From Macrolepiota albuminosa (taxonomy: Eukaryota; Basidiomycota; Agaricomycetes; Agaricales; Agaricaceae): a stretch of DNA of 64,000 nt. The translations under genes and the position numbers were made by a program. The notes beneath the pieces are model-generated. The model did no database searches. It worked only from the letters and a program-made list of their open reading frames with translations, and was not told the DNA's origin. The DNA lies in the NCBI GenBank assembly GCA_027475525.1, contig JAMWFC010000117.1, positions 2,838,183 to 2,902,182 of the forward strand, read 5' to 3'. Positions 54,500 to 64,000 of this stretch are shown here, piece after piece; position 1 is the first letter of the stretch, and the number at the start of each line of letters is the position of its first letter.

Positions 54500-55459
54500 C
54501 AGTGTTCAGAGCCCCACACTGCCGGCAAGCACAGGGGGTTCGCCTTCTAAGCCTGGCAAGGCTTTGAAGAAGAAAGTGAGTCTGCCGTCGTTGGCGTTTC
54601 TTCTTACCAATGGTAACTTTTATGCTAGTCTCGCAAGAGGAAGGGTCCTCAATACGAGGTATGCCATCGTGACTCTTTGCCGACTTTCTTCTGACTCTCT
54701 CTCAGCTCCCTAGTCAGACCACTTTCGACGACAAGGAGTTGAAGGGTTTGCTCTTGCCACGCCGGGAAGATGTTGTTATGGATGAGGGCATCGAGGAAGG
54801 AGTGGAGTTGCCCGAGATGAAGAATAAGCGCACGGTTTCCTTGGTGACGCGCCAAGAGTTTAAAGATTTGTGGGGAGCAGTAAGCAACTTATTCTTTATA
54901 ACCTTTCTTCCACTTGACTGGTCTTAGTGCGACAAATGTTGGGCTGACAACGATCCCGAGAGTTGTTGGTTCCCCACTGGTGCTCAACCTTGCTACCGAT
55001 GCGGCACTCTCAAGCGTGCCTGTACCATTGATGGCGCCAAGAGTTGTGAGCGGAGAGGGGCACCAGATATCGTTGTCGAGAGGACCTTTTCCCATGCCGT
55101 TTTGGTTAAGCGCGCTAGGGAGTTTGTGGAGGGGGAACGTAAGGAGGTTGCCGCTGGGAGAGCGGCAAAGATCAGCAAGTCCTCCTTGGCGCTGCCGATG
55201 TGCCAAGGAGATGAATTGGAATTGGTCGGAAAGCGCGGCGCTGGCAAGCGCCAGGAAAAATGCAAGGCCTCCTCCCCAAGCAAGGGCAAGGATAAGGCCA
55301 AGCGAGTACGCATCGAATCGCCCCCCTCCTCTCCAACTGCTGAGGACACAGAGATGAGGGAGCTTGAAGAAGCCCTTGCCACCAGCCGCCTCCCTCCTGT
55401 TAGCGGTGAGGCTGGCCCCAGCCGCCTACTGTCCCCTCTCGCCTTGCCTGAAAACGCGC
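54500..55459 (+). pseudogene. Accessory gene of element A, middle part
   Basis: Continues exon 3 (to 54575), exon 4 54629-54658 (30 nt), exon 5 54706-54879 (174 nt) and exon 6 from 54928, cut at 55459 by a solo LTR. The cysteine cluster at the start of exon 6 keeps all six cysteines with the same spacing as B and C. Exon sizes equal those of B. Resumes at 56535. Confidence 0.82.
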
Positions 55460-56530
55460 TGATGACACCAACTGTGGTTGGGTGTGCTGGACGTATACGC
55501 AGTACAACGCCATCTCCAGCGCTTGGCATGCGTAGTTGTAAGGAGTCCTGACAGGGTCCCAGTGTGCTCGAGTGGAGGTAGTAAAACGATGCGCTAGATT
55601 ATAGCGCTTCGGGGGCTACCTGGCAGACGGTAAGTGTCGTAGTTTGGGCAAAGATTTTGGAGAAAAGACAAATAGTGCAGCGTATTGTGCCCGTAGGTGG
55701 CACCGTAAATGAGGAAGACGAGATAGACGAAGCTAGCGCCCGACTTAGTGACAAAGTCAAAGGAAGCTAGCGCGAGTTGAACGCTAAGTGTAACTGTCTG
55801 TTTGAGGGGTTACGATTCGTTGTTATATACATGTAAAGTAGCTATTTTATATACTATGCACTACCGTGTTTGTCCAGATACAAGTCCACCTGCAGCGCTA
55901 CCTCCTAGCGCCTCTCCTCGTGGTTTCCTCTAACGGCGACCTGTCAACAGCAACCTTTTGCACATGGATGACGGCGACCAACGGCGTTCTAACCCACAGC
56001 GACCAGCGGCGACTCTATATTGGCTTAGAATTGCATGAGTCTGCTCACTTTTATTCTAACTCCAATTGGCCAGGCTGTTTTGGGGTATGGTCGGAAAATC
56101 CTCGACAGACGCCGTGAGCGCTAGTGTCAGCGCTACTCATTGTATTAGTTCCTGACAGGTCCAGATGTCGGATTTAAGTATATCCAGTGCCGCCATCATT
56201 GATCCTTTTAGACTTCTGATTGAAGTGCCTCGTCAAATGGCAGCGCCTGCTGCTGGCTCTTTCTGGAAGTGATCGGGGTTTAGTTAGAGTCCTCTCCTGC
56301 CGTCGTGTTAGCGCTATACGTTATGGGCCTCCTTCGTCCTTGGGATAGGTGAATGGAGTGTGCTGAAAGCTGGGTAGCTAGTGGTTAGGATAAATGTCTA
56401 GATCCTGTAGTCAGTTGCCAGAGCTAGAGCTGCTCTATATTCCCAACTGGTTGCTAGAGCCCTCAGTACGTCAAGTGTTGGTTGGCCTATAATGTTCCTT
56501 GATGCGCTCAGTCCGAGTAGAAGCCTATCA
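55460..56530 (-). repeat. Solo LTR of the element C family
   Basis: 1071 bp, same length and ends as the two LTRs of C but more diverged. Flanked by gcgc (55456-55459) and gcac (56531-56534), a 4-bp duplication with one transition. Joining the flanks restores the accessory reading frame (ENAPANVSTAG). It marks an older insertion reduced by LTR-LTR recombination. Confidence 0.88.
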
Positions 56531-56534
56531 GCAC

Positions 56535-57165
56535 CTGCCAATGTTTCGACTGCTGGTGCCCCAGGAGATGAAGGTGACGTTGTAATGGGAGAGCCCACTG
56601 GCGCGCAGGAGTTAGCCGGGGAGGAGGAGACACGGGGAGAATCGCCTAGTCGTGAGGAGGTAGAGGGCGGCAATGAGGATGCCGAGGGAGAAATGGACGA
56701 GACTTTGCGGGACATTCCTGGCGAGTCTCAGGAGTTGCCGACAGTGGAGCCTGCTGCCTCTTGGGTAAGTGAGGGTGACTTGGCGACGCAGCTCTGGACG
56801 AGCTCGAGTGGGCCCTTGTCATGGACCTCCCAGCCTCAGCCAAGAGTTGCTGGCGACTCTTATGAGTGGCTGGGGGAAGACTTGGTCTATCCTGTAGTGG
56901 CCCTTTACCCTCCCCAGGTGATAGAGCGGATGGCGGCGCATGCGGCAAGCATGTGAGCGGTACTGGGTTGTGAGTGCGAGCAAGCATGGGAGCAAATCAT
57001 GGCTTCGCGACTGCGGTATTCTAACTTGACTAGGAGTATGGATACCTTGCAGGAGTACCAAGCCGACTGCAATGAGGCTCTGGAGTGGCAGACTCTTAAC
57101 CACATGCAAGTTGGCGACCTCTTGCCGCTCGACGACTCCATGTCACTTACCGAGGATGAAGACTG
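56535..57165 (+). pseudogene. Accessory gene of element A, 3' end
   Basis: Acidic region, then the C-terminal block GDSYEWLGEDLVYPV and the coiled coil with RLRYSNLTRSMDTL, ending in GDLLPLDDS and a stop. A TGA after HAASM (about 56956) is a second inactivating change. This closes the gene that began at 28658. Confidence 0.8.
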
Positions 57166-57585
57166 ACGGACCTTAGGGTAGATAGGCCGTTGTGTATATA
57201 TTTCTTGTTACCGTTCCCATCTATTCATTTTGCCACCTCGTTTTTAAAGTGAAAGGATAAGTTCCATAGTCTAAGTTAGCGCAACAGCACTGAGCCAAGA
57301 AAGCAAAGAGAAAGCAAGCGGCAAGTATTCTAAGATAGGTTTTAGCAAGAGGAGTAGTAGGTATGGGACTTAAACAAATTTTGAGGAAAAGGGAAATGCT
57401 CAGTAAATCATCATAGCGAAAAACCCTTGGCAAGAGTTGCGCAAGGTGCTTAAGCATTGGCGACACGCTAGTGCTGCGGCTTGACTATGTAAAGAATTGT
57501 CTGTTGGATATAGTACAGTAAGTATCGGCAAGAAAGATAAGTAAGATAAGTAATAGAAAAAGGGAGCTCATCAATATATTCTTTT
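57166..57585. other. Convergent spacer of element A
   Basis: No gene. Contains the block conserved in B and C (57399-57428, CTCAGTAAATCATCAT). Confidence 0.5.
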
Positions 57586-60500
57586 CTAATCATTTTCTTC
57601 TTCTTCAACTAAAGTCGGCAAGTCATCATCGTCCAATAATTCGGTTTCTTCAAAGTTCTCTCAGCTTGGCGGTGTCAATATCTAGCGCTTCAAGCGGCAA
57701 GTCGATTTGTTTCCTGGCGAGATACAGCAATAGGCAAAAAGCGGCAACTGGTTGATGTAGTACTGAACCATCTAATTCACAGAGCATGTAAGCGCCTCCA
57801 CGGTTACGAGATATAACTACCAAAGGTCCTAGATAGCGTGGACGCATTTTCTTGTTGTATGAGGTTTCAATTTTGGAGTTGCGCATAAGCACTAGCACTC
57901 CTCTCGGGAAGTTGTAATCTTTGATAGTGGCGCTATGCTCGGTCTCGAATCGTAATGCTGCTTGGCGACGAGCGCTAAAGACTACCTCGTGAAGTCGCTC
58001 TAAATCTTCTTTTCTTTGTTGGAGATCAATAGCTTGTCTGGCAATCAGATCGGTAGTCGCCAAGATACTGTTGGGTGCTGGTTGGAGATAAGTTGCTTTT
58101 ATAATGTCGGCAGGGAGTAACGGATGGGTGCCAGTAGCCACGTAATAGGGGGAACAACCCATGCGCTTATGAATAGTAACTCTTTCCAACCAAAATACTG
58201 AATAGGTCACCTCACTCCAACGAGACTCGTTGCCATCAACCGCTTTGAAGAGCGCTTGCCAAACGTCAAAGTGTGGTCTCTCTACCAGGCCATTGGCGTG
58301 CTTGTTGTAGCCAGATACTCGAATGTGATGAATGTTGTATTTTTTGGCAAGATATGTTAGCGCTTTGATGATTGGCGCCCCGTTATCCGTGACGATTTCT
58401 CTTAGCGCTCCCCAACGGCAAATGACGTCCTCAAACAGCCACTTGGCGACCACGTCCGTATTTTCTCTCTGAAGCATTCAAAATTCAGGCCAGTGGATTA
58501 GCGAGCAATGACCTTGAATAATGTACTTGTAGCAACCGGATTTGGGCATGTGCATGGTATCGACGTAGATTTTGCTGAAGAGGGGAGCTGGCGTTGCAAC
58601 GGTTGGCGGTATGAGTACTTGGCGTGTTTGTTGAATTTGGCAGAGGTGGCAAGTCCTAATGTACCAGGCAATGTCGGCACTAGCGTGTGGCCACCAGAAT
58701 CGTTCTAACAGAGAAGCTCAGGTAGCGTACAGACCTCTATGTCCTAGTTCGTCATGCATGGCGCGCAGGACTCGCAAGCGACTATCTGGCTTGATGATCA
58801 GCTTGTGAGCGCCATCTCGATTTTGTCGCCAAAGACGGTTGTCGGTAAAGAAAAAGTGAGTGGCATATCGGATAAAGGTCACGTACTGTTCATTGGTAAG
58901 GCCTGCGGGTCACTTAAGGTCTTGTATCCATTGTTCAACTATTAACAAGCGACTGTCTTCTGCCTTTGCCTTGGCGGATCGGGGGACGGCATCGTAGGTT
59001 AGGTTTCTGCTATCTTCTCTTAGCGGATGGGGTTCTTGTACAACTTTTACTGGAGGCAAGTCTTGTCCGAAGATGCTTGCCGTATAGAATGTGAGGGGTG
59101 CGCTAAAGGTCTTGGGGCGGTAAGGGACAATGGGATGTAGAAGGATACTAGCAGGTTGTTGCCGTCATAGTAGGGGGATTGGCTGTTGTATAAGGTGCAC
59201 GAAACCATGTAATCTGTCGATCCAGTCCTCGAAATCGCTATCAGCTTGTGGATCCACTGCCGGGTTGCCAGGTTGCCATGGTCGCCTAGAAAGTCCATCT
59301 GGTCCGTGGAAAGAGCTCTTGACATGTACCAATTCAAAGTGAAATATAAGAATAGCGACCACCCAACGGTTCATGCTAGCGGATGGCTGGATGTCGGGAT
59401 TCTGCAGCATGCCTTTGATGTACCTAGCGTCGACTTCAACAATCAGGTTCCGCACGCCAATCAAATACATCTTTAGCAACCGGAAGGCTTTGAAGAGTCC
59501 ATAGAGCTCTAGCTTAGGCTGACTGTAGCGAGACTCTCTGTCGTTTAGCGTGATAGACCCAAAGCAGTTGTAGCGTTGCTGTTTCCAATTGTCGCTAAGG
59601 CACTGGCACAAGAAGTAGCCAACGGCAATGTACGAGGTATCCACCGCCAAGATAACAGGGTCGGCAGAGCTATAGTCGATGGGGACTAGGGGTTTAGCGT
59701 CCTGTAGGGCTTTTACTAAGTCTCGTTGTGCAGTGACCTGGTCTGGTCCAAACTCGAAGGGCTCATTGGCGCGGGTGAGTCGGTTAAGGGCATGTGTGCG
59801 ATGGGCAAAATTCTTGACAAATATCCTGAGAACGCCTACGGTACTAAGAAAGGCATGAACTTCAGATAAGTCACGGCAAGAACCCCATTGCTCCAGGAGT
59901 GCTAAGCAAGACTCATTAGGAACGCGTCCGTCGGGAGTGCAGATATGACCAAGTATTTTGAACCTTGGCGTGCAAAGGAGGAGCTTGTGGCCGCTAAAGG
60001 TACCACCACTATACTTCATACATTGGAGAACTCAATTGAGCAGCAGGAAAAACTCCCATAGCGCTAAGCGAATGTTGGAGTTGTCAGGATGGGTCGTTGG
60101 TAAGCCGTTCACGAGTCACCAGTCTTTGGGGCCTTTGACGCCAACGTCATCAATGAAGCTTAGGACATTATGCGGTATCTCGAGCTGGAGGATGAAAGTG
60201 ATGTCATCATGGAATATGGGGACTGAGTTTGTTCAGCCCATCGGCAAGGTAACTAGGCATAACGCGCCAAACAGAGTTTGAAAAGTAGTGAGATCATGGG
60301 AAGAAGGGTGTATCAGGTGTTCGTTGTAGCCAACATAGAGGTCAAGGGTGGCACCACAAATACGCCCGGCAAAGGACTCAGCAACGTGGTCAGGGAAAGG
60401 CGGTACGCCAGAGTGTTGTATGGTAACTCTATTCAGCGGTTCGAGACTGTGGACTATGCGTAGGTTGCCGTTCTTTTTGAGGACACAAAACCAACGGGAG

Positions 60501-61336
60501 CGGTAAGAACTATTGGAGGGCTCATAGACGCCAGCCTGTATCTTGGTCCTAATAATTTGGCAGACTTCGGCTTTGATCCCAGGCGGTAGCGGTCGGTTGT
60601 GCTCAGTCCACAGCACATGAGGAATGGTCAGGATTACAACAGGCGGGAAGAAATCTGTACGTAGACTGCCATGTTCCGAGTCCTCCCAAGCGAAGGCTTT
60701 ATCTTGCTTAGCGACGAGATCGGTAAGGACATTCAACTCATCATTGGTCAAAAATCCTGTGTCATGCTCCTTCGCAAGTTGTTGTTGGCGTTCCGCGGTA
60801 AAACGTCCCGTGGGCTGAAAGGGTGGCGAATTCGGTGATAAGGTTGGCATATTGGCAAGAGGGTCGCCAATAATCTGGCGCTTGATTCTAAACGTCTCGG
60901 GAGAGTGCGTGGCGATGGGTTTTGTTTTAAGTGCAACTGGCTTATATTTCTTTTTGACTTGAACCCCTTTCCTTTTGGGAGCGTTAGCTTGGTTATATAC
61001 AGAGGTGGAAAGGGGAACTGTAGCCTGAGGAGCGGCAAGTCCAAGAATGGCAGGAGACAAGGCTCCAGGAAGGGTAGTGAGATAGGTGTCAGTAGATGCA
61101 ATATTTTGAAAAGATTTGGAAGCGGTAAGGTACAAGTACGCTAGAGTGGAGTCGGTAATGTTTTGATTTTTCTGGGAAAGCTCTGCATCGGTAGCGGGTA
61201 AAGTAGTTACAATATCTTCGTCAAGAAAAGCAGTAGACATAACATTTACAAGACCAGTAGAATGGTCATATTCCAGCGTTAGCGCCACATCTCCGTGATC
61301 ATCGCCAATCACCTCCTCGATGGTTTGTGAAAACAC
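57586..61336 (-). pseudogene. pol: Element A pol, with several stops
   Basis: RT, RNase H and integrase blocks line up with B and C, including the RT segment that B lacks and Asp in YVDTMHM. Interruptions seen: TGA in LPMG-TNSVP (about 60232), TGA after PKDW, TGA before VLQCMKY, a stop after IPLL near 59165, stops in the linker and after GLYAT, the TGA before MLQREN (58478-58480) also found in B, and a shift near the C-terminus. Most are TGG or CGA changed to TGA. The 28-nt overlap with the protease frame is still present at its start. Confidence 0.85.
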
Positions 61337-61961
61337 TTGTGGGGTCGTTCGTTGGCGTGCTGGTCGGTAAACTCCGGGGGCTTAGCGCGGGCGCCTTTTT
61401 GTTGTCCCCTAGGGAACGTTGGCACCGTTCGTCGGATTCCGGAATTGGGGTCGCTAATTGTTAAGGTTGTTTCGTCGTCAGTAACTGTCTTGACAACTGA
61501 TCGCGCCAAGACGTCGAAGGGTCTGCCAAGTAGTAGGTCGTATGCCGGGGAACGTAAGATGTGTATTTGGAGGTAAAACGTGATGTCGCCAAGGGTGCAA
61601 GGCACATTCTTGGCGAGGCCTAGAGATCTGTCCACCGTACCGTTGGCGCTCTGCATGTTTAATATAACTGTAGGGTCGTAAATGAGACCCAAATCGTTAG
61701 CGACTTTGGCTGCCATAGAAATGATCTGAGACCCGCTATCCACAATCGCCTCTACCTCGTGCTTATTGTCTACGGTTAGCACGACTGAGCAAATAGCGTG
61801 CAATTCTTGAGCGACGGTAAGGATTGCGGGGTCTTCTCCATGGTCTACTGACCTCAGGTAGGTCTCTACTGGGTCCACAGAGGTGGCATTAGCGATGGTG
61901 TCGGCAGGAGAGTCTTCAGTGTCCAAAGAGTTGACGGTAACAGAAAAACCAGGGAGCGCGT
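61309..61961 (-). pseudogene. gag-pro: Element A protease end, cut by element D
   Basis: Encodes ALPGFSVT, the protease with DSGSQ, LNMQSANGT and LLGRPFDVL, ending PSRR-stop. The upstream gag part is displaced beyond the window by element D. No stop is seen inside this piece, but the element as a whole is dead. Confidence 0.8.
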
Positions 61962-62908
61962 TGATGACGCCCAAAGTTTTTGGTCTGGAACAAATGTAAC
62001 TGGAGTGTTACCGCACCAAGAGCTTGCATTGGGCGCGCTAAAAGTGGTAAGAGGAGTCCCGGGCAGGTCCCAGAGAACGCGTCTGTGGAAAAAGGGTAAA
62101 AAGTCGGTAACGGGTGTCGGCAAGTGTCAAGCGCTAAGGTAAAGCGCCTAAGGAAAATGCGGTAAGTGAACACGGCAATGTGAGCGGCAAGAGCACGATA
62201 TGCTTAGCGAAATCTAAGCGTCGATAATGCCTGCCGTAGTTGCAAGGCGCGAGTATGTCGAGTGTTGGCAAGCGTCTGCAACTGCCGATGAGTTTTGACG
62301 TTGCCGACCGTAGCGTAAATGAGCTCTTGAGCGTAAGGGAGACTAAAGAAAGGGGAATAGTGAACTCTGGTCTATTGTTCTGTGTTGTATGTACAAGTCG
62401 GTAAGTAATATATATACTACAAGGAGTTCACCGTCGCCAGTGACCAACCATCGCCAAAGTGCGGTAAACTGGAAAATTTCATAGGGGTAGCTCCAATGGT
62501 TTCCGATCCCTACCGTCCTTTGAGGACCCTTGGCGCCACCAGGCGGCAGATCGCGGTACTAAACCATCAATCCATCACCCTTCTGTCTGTCAGAACACCT
62601 AAGCGACGTTGGGCGCCAAATCGAGACGGTAAGCGGTGTCAGACGCCAAGGTCAAACGCCAAGCTGTCCGTCAGTTTTTGATAGATCATCAAGCTTCTCG
62701 CTAAGCGCTGTCGTCAGTGACTGATGCCATCTGTCAGTTGTCATTCTGTCTGCCGTCGGTGCTATCATTGATCGGATCTGCTTCTTGCTGTGCGCGGCCG
62801 TCAAATATCGCCCAAATTGGATAATTTGCGCGCGCTAAGGTATTTTGAGTTGGTGCCGCATTGCTGTCGCCTGCCGTTGATGCGCTGATCCTGTATGGGG
62901 TCCTATCA
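61962..62908 (-). repeat. 3' LTR of element D (947 bp)
   Basis: Same family as the LTRs of A and B and close to the B length of 949 bp. Confidence 0.9.
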
Positions 62909-63011
62909 TCTCCCCCCAACTGAAAAATTGACTGTCCTCAGTCACCAAATAAGGCTACCGTTACCGCTTTTGTGACAGGTGGTCTGTGCGTTCTTGAGAT
63001 TTTGTTTATAG
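62909..63011 (+). promoter_or_regulatory. Polypurine tract, inverted repeat and TATA-like site of element D
   Basis: Polypurine tract (minus strand) at the LTR border; TGACTGTCCTCAGTCA at 62929-62944; TTTATAG at 63005-63011, about 67 bp before the accessory ATG. Same layout as in A and B. Confidence 0.65.
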
Positions 63012-63077
63012 TCCTGGCGCGTGAGTTTGGACTTCGTTTCCTCTCCCCATCTTTTTCCTGGCGCTCCAATAAAAAAT

Positions 63078-64000
63078 ATGTCTTTCCATATTCCAACTCT
63101 GCCCCCCGTCCCATCTCAAGCTGCTCAAGAAGCCACATACACCTACATCGCCAAGGTGAACCGTTTCATTCGCCATATTGAGGGCGTTGGCGCCGAGGCG
63201 TCTCAAAACTTGGTGGTTGGCGTAATGAAGTTGCTGGAGCGATGGTATGAGGTGAGAGTTCTTGGCGTCGGGTGGGACCGCGAAATCGAGGTGCGGGAGT
63301 GGTGCCGCGCACGGTATGTTGACAATCGTGGCGCTGAGTGGTTAGCGCCTTTCTCCCATTTCGTAAGTTGCTTTTGTCACCTGCCGTTTTGTCACCTGCC
63401 GTGTCGCTTAGCTAATTGCTACCTAGGCGCCTCCCCCTGTCCCCACCATCGAGGATGAGCTGGAGGATATTCTCTCTGGCGCGTTGCCGATGACCGTACC
63501 TAGGCGCCTCCCCCTGTCCCCACCATCGAGGATGAGCTGGAGGATATTCTCTCTGGCGCGTTGCCGATGACCGTAAGCGCATCGGCAACCGAGTAAGTAG
63601 CTTCTGACCTTTCCTTCCCTAGCTATGGACTGAACTATCCCCTATGACCGTAAGCGCATCGGCAACCGAGTAAGTAGCTTCTGACCTTTCCTTCCCTAGC
63701 TATGGACTGAACTATCCCCTTGTAGCAAGCAAGAGGTACTAGAGCCCCTTGCTCGATTGCAGATCGAGCAAGAGCAGGAGGAGGCTGCCGCTGCCGCTGC
63801 TGCACACTCCTTGGCAGTGGCAAGGGCAGAGCTCGCCAAGGAGCAAAAGAAGGAGTCCGTTGCCGAGGGTTCCAGCAAGGGGTCTCGCGCCGGCAGTGTT
63901 CAGAGCCCCACACTGCCGGCAGGCACACAGGGTTCACCTTCAAAGCCTGGCAAGGCTTTGAAGAAAAAGGTGAGTTTCCTGGTGTTGGCGTCTCTCCTTA
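63078..64000 (+). CDS. Element D accessory protein, N-terminal part (runs off the window)
   Basis: Exon 1 63078-63362 (285 nt, no stop; TGG at the codon lost in A). Exon 2 as assembled appears twice; the usable copy is 63504-63592 (89 nt). Exon 3 is 63726-63970, ending at GTGAGT, and the next intron runs to the window end. Exon 1 encodes the conserved N-terminal domain (EVREWCRARYVDNRGAEWL), exon 3 an Ala run, a Glu-rich helix and SKPGKALKKK. Two 77-bp duplications (63421 and 63567) and a 15-bp tandem in intron 1 disturb the region. Removing the 77-bp copies leaves an intact frame, so this may be a functional copy. Confidence 0.78.
63421..63574. repeat. Perfect 77-bp tandem duplication
   Basis: Copies 63421-63497 and 63498-63574 across exon 2 of the element D accessory gene. 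Probable assembly artefact. Confidence 0.85.
63567..63720. repeat. Perfect 77-bp tandem duplication
   Basis: Copies 63567-63643 and 63644-63720, overlapping the end of the previous one by a few bases. Probable assembly artefact. Confidence 0.85.

Larger units (their letters stand above)
27563..61961 (-). mobile_element. Element A: outer, old Ty3/gypsy LTR element, interrupted by C, a solo LTR and D
   Basis: Parts of one element recur in collinear order: 3' LTR 27563-28489, polypurine tract and inverted repeat, accessory gene 28658-29304, then after element C 54500-55459, after a solo LTR 56535-57165, then minus-strand pol 61336-57586 and the gag-PR end up to 61961, where element D cuts in. 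Removing the inserts with one copy of each 4-bp target duplication restores the accessory reading frame. The 5' LTR is beyond the window. Many TGG-to-TGA and CGA-to-TGA changes mark it as inactive. Confidence 0.85.
61962..64000 (-). mobile_element. Element D: Ty3/gypsy element, 3' end only, leaving the window
   Basis: 3' LTR 61962-62908, polypurine tract and inverted repeat next to it, then the plus-strand accessory gene from 63078. It lies in the protease region of element A. The flanking quartet is gcgt (61958-61961). The gag-pol part must lie to the right of the window. Confidence 0.88.

Noticed and set aside
1..64000. CRISPR arrays, tRNA and rRNA genes, bacterial-style operons
   Set aside because: No regularly spaced repeats, cloverleaf-like sequences or rRNA motifs were recognised, and the gene structure is eukaryotic throughout.

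Overview
The window looks like a stretch of an agaricomycete (mushroom-forming basidiomycete) genome. Introns are short (about 45-65 nt, GT..AG). The genes include UPF1 in ten exons, a secreted GMC oxidoreductase, F-box genes and mycelial-type membrane proteins. The right half is packed with one lineage of Ty3/gypsy LTR retrotransposons. I saw no bacterial-style operons, tRNA, rRNA or CRISPR array.

Left part (1-22 kb), ordinary gene space: a truncated F-box gene on the minus strand; an MDR-family (GroES-like) enoyl/quinone reductase (1737-3100); the nonsense-mediated-decay helicase UPF1 (3703-7378); a conserved single-exon hypothetical gene (9672-10382); a Ser/Thr-rich single-pass membrane protein (11065-12647); a four-TM fungal membrane protein (13726-14878); an unusual F-box plus CNH-domain gene with a disturbed frame (15471-16923); decayed CNH and GMC fragments (17.2-17.9 kb); and a full 12-exon GMC oxidoreductase (19095-21589).

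Transition (22-27.5 kb): a 791-bp non-autonomous hAT-type element with an exact 8-bp target duplication, AT-rich sequence without genes, and a decayed minus-strand gypsy pol remnant.

Right part (27.5-64 kb), a nest of related gypsy elements. Element A (minus strand, old, many stops) is the outer host. Element C (minus, 29305-54495) sits inside A's accessory gene. Element B (plus, 40282-51562) sits inside C's gag-PR gene. A solo C-type LTR (55460-56530) sits further along A's accessory gene. Element D (minus, from 61962, leaving the window) sits in A's PR region. Each element reads LTR, PBS, gag-protease, -1 shift, RT/RNaseH/integrase, then a convergent spliced gene on the opposite strand, a small inverted repeat, polypurine tract, LTR.

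The most interesting item is that opposite-strand gene. In B (714 aa) and C (712 aa) it is complete, has nearly the same exon plan and carries a six-cysteine cluster resembling a Zn2Cys6 centre. Decayed or partial copies are in A and D. Because it is antisense to the genomic RNA, its introns would survive retrotransposition.

A technical caution: twelve perfect tandem duplications, all with a period of exactly 77 bp, occur in the repeats of this window. They look like assembly artefacts and cause many of the apparent frameshifts in element C.
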